Assembly (NCBI GenBank): GCA_017645945.1
Contig: JAGCNL010000087.1
Span: 75,847 to 135,792, forward strand
DNA from: Salinivirgaceae bacterium
Lineage (GTDB): Bacteria > Bacteroidota > Bacteroidia > Bacteroidales > SZUA-534
Direction: 5' to 3'
Length of the DNA stretch: 59,946 bases
This document shows positions 54,766 through 59,946 of this stretch, one piece after another. The notes beneath the pieces are model-generated. The model had not been told where the DNA came from, did no database searches, and saw nothing but the letters and a program-made list of their open reading frames with translations. A program made the translations under genes and the position numbers. Positions within the stretch are counted from its first letter, which is position 1; every line of letters begins with the position of its first letter.

Positions 54766-54803
54766 TTAACAAAAATTAACGGGGGTTTAACGTTTTGTTA
54801 ACG
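54766..54803. promoter_or_regulatory. four direct TTAAC repeats at 10-11 base spacing
   Basis: TTAACA at 54766 and TTAACG at 54776, 54787 and 54798 lie one helical turn apart in the gap between moxR and the ABC-F gene. The spacing suggests a protein that binds one face of DNA cooperatively. The rest of this 293-base gap shows no gene. Confidence 0.55.
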
Positions 54804-54882
54804 TTTTTTATGGAGAGTAGGGTGGAGGTGCACCGTGATTTTTGGAACTGATGGAGCTGTTTGTATTTAAAAATTTGCATAA

Positions 54883-56595
<1,713 letters not shown>

Positions 56596-56606
56596 CCGCA
56601 GAAATC

Positions 56607-56628
56607 CGCCACGATGGTTTTCGTGGCG
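56607..56628 (+). terminator. intrinsic terminator of the ABC-F gene
   Basis: CGCCACGA/TCGTGGCG stem followed by seven T. Confidence 0.85.
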
Positions 56629-56648
56629 TTTTTTTGGTCAATTACATA

Positions 56649-56691
56649 ATTTTATGCAAATTTGCAGTTGAGTTGCAAATTTGCATAAAAT
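56649..56691. repeat. left long palindrome bracketing the DUF4143 ATPase
   Basis: Eighteen-base arms (core TTTATGCAAATTTGCA and its complement) around GTTGAGT. The right arm ends at the base before the ATG at 56692. The right-hand copy is at 57858-57899; the two agree in all but two bases. Confidence 0.9.
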
Positions 56692-57858
56692 ATGGATACA
56701 ACCTTCATCAACAGAAAGATAGAGAGGCACATCAAGGAGGTTATGCCTTATTTTCCAGTATTGACAATAACTGGTCCGCGCCAATCGGGAAAAACAACGT
56801 TAATCAAAAACATTTTTCCTGATTATCAGTATTTTTCAATGGAGAATCCCGACACTCTAAATTATGCGTTGGGCGACCCTCGGGGTTTTCTCTCCTCGTC
56901 CGGAGGAATGATTATTGATGAAGTACAGAACGCTCCAATTCTGCTTTCTTATATCCAAGGAATTGTTGATGAGGATAAAAGTCGGAAATTTATCTTGTCG
57001 GGCAGCTCGCAACTTTTGATGCTGAAGCACGTAACGCAGTCATTAGCAGGACGTTCCGCTATTATTGAGTTGTTGCCGCTGTCGTTTGACGAAATTGCAG
57101 TTGAAACTTCCACCAAACCTTTGAGCCAACTTATTTTCGACGGATTCTACCCGGCTATTTATGCGCAAACCAACAAGCCGGAATATTTCTATCCAAATTA
57201 CATTAAAACGTATCTTGAGAGAGATGTCAGGAATATTTTAAATGTCAGCGATTTACATAGGTTCCAAACCTTTATGCGGCTTTGCGCCGGACGTATCGGA
57301 AGCCTGTTCAATGCATCGGATTTGTCGGGCGAGGTGGGCGTTTCGGTCAACACCATAAAAGCATGGCTCGATGTGCTTCAAACATCATACATTGTGACTT
57401 TGCTGCACCCATTTTATGACAACATCGGGAAACGGTTGGTGAAAACCCCGAAGCTGTATTTTTATGATACGGGTTTGGCTTCTTATCTGCTTGAAATTGA
57501 CAATCCAAGTCAACTAAACTACGACAAAATGCGGGGGCATCTGTTTGAAAATATGATTGTTATCGAGGCAATAAAAAGCCGTCTCAACGCTGGTCGGCGC
57601 GACAATCTCTATTTTTACCGCGACTCTAACAAAAATGAAGTTGACCTACTGATGACTGATGGAGGCAAATTCAGGGCATTTGAAATTAAGTCGGCACAAA
57701 CATTTGATACAGACTTTGTTAAAGGATTAACTGCATTCTCAAAAGTTTATGGCAAAAGTGTTTTGTCGAAAAGCGTAATCTATGCAGGGGAGCTTGAAAA
57801 TGATTATGCTGATTGCAAATTACTGAATTACAAAAATATAAGCAGATATTTTGATTAA
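56692..57858 (+). CDS. AAA ATPase with DUF4143 domain (AAA_14 family)
   Basis: This 388-residue protein has an AAA_14 ATPase domain: Walker A GPRQSGKTT (28-36), Walker B GGMIIDEVQ (71-79) and the sensor segment ILSGSSQLLM (101-110). A winged-helix part (about 200-240, LSGEVGVSVNTIKAWLDVLQTSYIVTLL) follows. The C-terminal DUF4143 region has the PD-(D/E)xK pattern: Glu in FENMIVIEA, NEVD (315-318) and EIKSA (331-335). The family is widespread but its role is unproven; nuclease activity is possible. The gene sits exactly between two long palindromes and is visibly more AT-rich than the flanking ABC-F gene, suggesting a moveable or self-regulated unit. Confidence 0.9.
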   Translation: MDTTFINRKIERHIKEVMPYFPVLTITGPRQSGKTTLIKNIFPDYQYFSMENPDTLNYALGDPRGFLSSSGGMIIDEVQNAPILLSYIQGIVDEDKSRKFILSGSSQLLMLKHVTQSLAGRSAIIELLPLSFDEIAVETSTKPLSQLIFDGFYPAIYAQTNKPEYFYPNYIKTYLERDVRNILNVSDLHRFQTFMRLCAGRIGSLFNASDLSGEVGVSVNTIKAWLDVLQTSYIVTLLHPFYDNIGKRLVKTPKLYFYDTGLASYLLEIDNPSQLNYDKMRGHLFENMIVIEAIKSRLNAGRRDNLYFYRDSNKNEVDLLMTDGGKFRAFEIKSAQTFDTDFVKGLTAFSKVYGKSVLSKSVIYAGELENDYADCKLLNYKNISRYFD

Positions 57859-57899
57859 TTTATGCAAATTTGCAGTTGAATTGCAAATTTGCATAAAAT
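57858..57899. repeat. right long palindrome bracketing the DUF4143 ATPase
   Basis: Sixteen-base arms around GTTGAAT, beginning at the last base of the stop codon (57856-57858). Direct repeat of the left copy, in the same orientation. Confidence 0.9.
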
Positions 57900-57954
57900 C
57901 ATCTTCCTCCTATTGTAATAGTCTGTTTATCAAGTGTATTCATCCAATGCAAAA

Positions 57955-57982
57955 AAGGCTAAAACCCATGGGTTTCAGCCTT
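57955..57982 (-). terminator. intrinsic terminator of the S74 surface protein gene
   Basis: On the minus strand AAGGCT-AAACCC pairs across CATG to GGGTTT-AGCCTT with one mismatch, followed by TTTT. It lies 40 bases past the stop codon. Confidence 0.8.
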
Positions 57983-58022
57983 CTTTGCATTGTGCAGTGC
58001 GATTAATCCGTCCTTGCAACTA

Positions 58023-59946
58023 TTATTCTTTCTTCAGCAGTTCCTCAACCATCTTCTTCAACTCGTCAATCTGCTGCTGCTGATTGTTGATTATAGATTG
58101 CTGCTCTTTTATGGCCTCAATAAGCAGCGGGGTTATGTTGCTGTAGTTAACCGATTTATAGCCATCGGCGCCAGTCTCGACGGCCTCGGGCAGAACGGCC
58201 TCAAGCTCTTGTGCAATAACACCCACGTGGCGGTTGCTGTCGAAATTCTTGTTGGGGAACTCCTTAATGCGCCACTCGTAGGTTACACCATTGAGTGTGA
58301 GCACTTTATCCAATGCTTTTTCAAGCGGTTTGATGTTGGTTTTAAGGCGTTGGTCGGAGGTTTGGTCCACACCGTTGGTGGCGTACACCGCATTCCACAT
58401 GTTAGTTGAAGTGCCCAAAGTGTATGTAGGCATATACTCTTGCCAATCATATTTTGTAACAGCCGGATATAAATTCCCTCTAAATTCAGCGTCACCATTT
58501 TCGTATACAACAAAGGCATCGCTTCTTATGGTATCATATGGTTCTGTTTCTCCATTCCTCCAGATAGGACCGCTTCCGTTTCCAACTACAAACAATCCTT
58601 CATTCTTTGTATTATAGCGTCCAACAACAGTTTCATTAAAATAATTAGCGATTGTATGAAAACCCATAGCTGTAGACCAATCACCAGAAGCAATAGTACC
58701 AGCACCCATTGCTGTTGATGCATCGCCACGGGCTATTGTTTCCACTCCCATAGCGGTTGATGCCGAACCGCTAGCGGTTGTTCTACTTCCCATTGCTGTT
58801 GATGCATTGCCACTGGCTATCGTATAAGTGCCCATTGAAGTAGAGTAATAGTTACTTGCAGTTGTTTTATTGCCCATTGCGGTTGATGCCGAACCGCTAG
58901 CGGTTGTTCTATTTCCCATTGCTGTTGATGCTGAACCATTAGCTGTCGAAAGATATCCCAAAGCTGTAGATCTAGCTCCTATAGCGTTTGTGAATAAACC
59001 CGCTGCAAGAGATGTTTCGCCTGAAGCATATCCTCTGCCCAAGGCCGTTGAGTATTGGCCATCAGCGATTGTTCCATATCCTAATGCCGTTGAATACTCT
59101 CCTTTTGCGATTGTGTAAACGCCTAAAGCAGTAGAACCTTTCCCTTCTGCCACAGTTCCTGCACCAATGGCGTATGCGAAATCGCCTGTGGCGGAAGCTG
59201 CTGGCAACCAATTACCTAACGTGTCGACTCCGTTGCTGCCAAAGGCATAACTGCTTGTGCCTTTGGCTATTGCTCCAGAGCCAATAGCGTAACTGCCGCG
59301 ACCTGCCGCTTGCGCACGTTCGCCAAAAGCGAATGCGTTTGTTGCGGTGTCGGCAGTGTTTGCGCCCACACCAATGGCAACAGAACTTGCGCCTGCAGCG
59401 GTTGTTTGCTCGCCAAAAGCGAATGAACTATTGCCTGTGGCTTTGGCTTGATTACCAATGGCGGTTGAAGTCTCACCTTCGGCCACGGCCTTGTAACCCA
59501 TAGCCTGAGAGTAGTTGCCGCTTGCTATATTTTGGAAACCAGCATTGAAAGAATTCGTACCCACTTGTGCTGCGCTGTCAACTTTCAGATTACCAGCCAT
59601 AAAAGCGTTTCTTTGTGGATACCAGAGTATACGGTTCTCGTTGTTTATCACTTCTGCTGTTTGATCAAGATTGATACCGAAAAGGTTGTTGGCTGTGCCT
59701 TTCGAGCCATCGCGGCCGCTAACTGCAAAGCCTGCGGTACTGTTGCCTTCTTTGGCGCCATCTTCACGGCCGTCAACACCAAAATTGCCTTTGGCGCTGC
59801 TGCCACCGTTAATGTAGAAGCGTGTGCTGTCGGTGTTGATGGTCAGGTAATCATCAGCTTCACCATCTTTTGCAGCACCGTGGCGTCCTGCAACGGCAAA
59901 ACCTGTGGCGATAGCCTTATCGCCTTCATCACCATCGAAATAAACC
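58023..59946 (-). CDS. surface protein with YadA-type head repeats and S74 intramolecular chaperone (5' end cut by window edge)
   Basis: The frame is open to the right edge (about 640 residues visible; no start seen). About 20 repeats of 14-15 residues (GNASTAMGSRTTASGSAS type, residues to about 340 from the ATG at 59651 upward) match the YadA/haemagglutinin left-handed trimeric beta-roll head. Before these are Gly/Asp-rich segments (GRDGSKGTANNLFG). The C-terminus is a Peptidase_S74 intramolecular chaperone: DQRLKTNIKPLEKALDKVLTLNG, VGVIAQELEAVLPEAV and VNYSNITPLLIEAIKEQQ, then a coiled coil. The S74 domain trimerises and cuts itself off in other families; the visible Ser and Lys region is normal. 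Likely a surface-exposed adhesin fibre. Nothing phage-like surrounds it. Confidence 0.85.
   Translation of the reverse strand, partial: VYFDGDEGDKAIATGFAVAGRHGAAKDGEADDYLTINTDSTRFYINGGSSAKGNFGVDGREDGAKEGNSTAGFAVSGRDGSKGTANNLFGINLDQTAEVINNENRILWYPQRNAFMAGNLKVDSAAQVGTNSFNAGFQNIASGNYSQAMGYKAVAEGETSTAIGNQAKATGNSSFAFGEQTTAAGASSVAIGVGANTADTATNAFAFGERAQAAGRGSYAIGSGAIAKGTSSYAFGSNGVDTLGNWLPAASATGDFAYAIGAGTVAEGKGSTALGVYTIAKGEYSTALGYGTIADGQYSTALGRGYASGETSLAAGLFTNAIGARSTALGYLSTANGSASTAMGNRTTASGSASTAMGNKTTASNYYSTSMGTYTIASGNASTAMGSRTTASGSASTAMGVETIARGDASTAMGAGTIASGDWSTAMGFHTIANYFNETVVGRYNTKNEGLFVVGNGSGPIWRNGETEPYDTIRSDAFVVYENGDAEFRGNLYPAVTKYDWQEYMPTYTLGTSTNMWNAVYATNGVDQTSDQRLKTNIKPLEKALDKVLTLNGVTYEWRIKEFPNKNFDSNRHVGVIAQELEAVLPEAVETGADGYKSVNYSNITPLLIEAIKEQQSIINNQQQQIDELKKMVEELLKKE
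58650..59520 (-). repeat. 42-base-period DNA repeats coding for the YadA head
   Basis: Repeats have a 42-base (14-residue) period; one block of more than 50 bases recurs nearly unchanged 126 bases apart (from 58753 and 58879), indicating recent duplication of three units. Confidence 0.8.

Noticed and set aside
58650..59520. Regularly spaced repeats, first thought to be a CRISPR array
   Set aside because: The period is 42 bases in frame with a coding sequence and encodes YadA-type head repeats; no unique spacers and no cas genes.
58023..59946. Prophage tail spike
   Set aside because: The S74 domain alone suggested it, but there are no phage structural or integration genes in the window and the head is of YadA type.

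Overview
The window is chromosomal DNA of a Bacteroidota bacterium, most likely order Bacteroidales. Three things point there. First, it carries families largely confined to that phylum (DUF4301, DUF5606, DUF4293, DUF6048, DUF6452 and the full Bat aerotolerance operon). Second, at least eighteen genes are preceded by the Bacteroidota -7 promoter element TAnnTTTG, while clear Shine-Dalgarno sites are rare. Third, it has menaquinone-type MenG/UbiE and many outer-membrane or Sec-exported proteins. There are no prophage, transposase or CRISPR genes. One tRNA (Gly, CCC) and the RNase P RNA are present. The left edge cuts miaA and the right edge cuts a surface adhesin gene.

Layout. 1-3.4 kb: miaA, a HAMP-GAF-PAS membrane sensor without an output domain, and a periplasmic YfiR-like protein. 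3.6-13 kb: an O-antigen-ligase/TPR fusion, mntP, a pseudouridine synthase with a disordered basic head, a SiaB/SiaC-like kinase-substrate pair, an MBL hydrolase, UPF0158 and uvrA. 12.9-18.3 kb: a compact minus-strand polysaccharide operon (initiating sugar transferase, Wzx, GT4, GT2, Wzy), with an LPG-synthase-type membrane protein divergent from it. 19.5-28.9 kb: mostly housekeeping genes (tRNA-Gly, purC, phoH, SAM hydrolase, mazG, menG, aminotransferase) with small Bacteroidota-specific genes. It also holds a 500-base non-coding stretch rich in TGCAA palindromes.

29-36.3 kb: nucleotide-sugar genes (rfbA, rfbC, rfbB and a WbpB/WbpD pair), a GT39-like membrane transferase and DUF4301. 36.4-41.1 kb: a TPR lipoprotein-like or exported protein, small membrane and outer-membrane proteins, and rnpB. 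41.3-45.6 kb: tandem TPR-TM-SpoIIE phosphatase paralogues; the second has lost several catalytic-site residues. 45.7-54.7 kb: the complete moxR-DUF58-hyp-batA-batB-batC-batD-batE operon. 55-60 kb: an ABC-F ATPase, an AAA/DUF4143 ATPase bracketed by two nearly identical long palindromes, and a YadA-head/S74-chaperone surface protein.

The genes form three functional themes: surface polysaccharide synthesis, a SpoIIE/SiaB/SiaC-style phosphorylation and membrane-sensing network scattered over several loci, and the Bat stress machinery. The most unusual structures are the palindrome-bracketed ATPase unit, the seven-base periodic repeats that fill the spacers of the Bat operon, the degenerate SpoIIE partner, and a four-fold, helix-phased TTAAC array upstream of the Bat operon.
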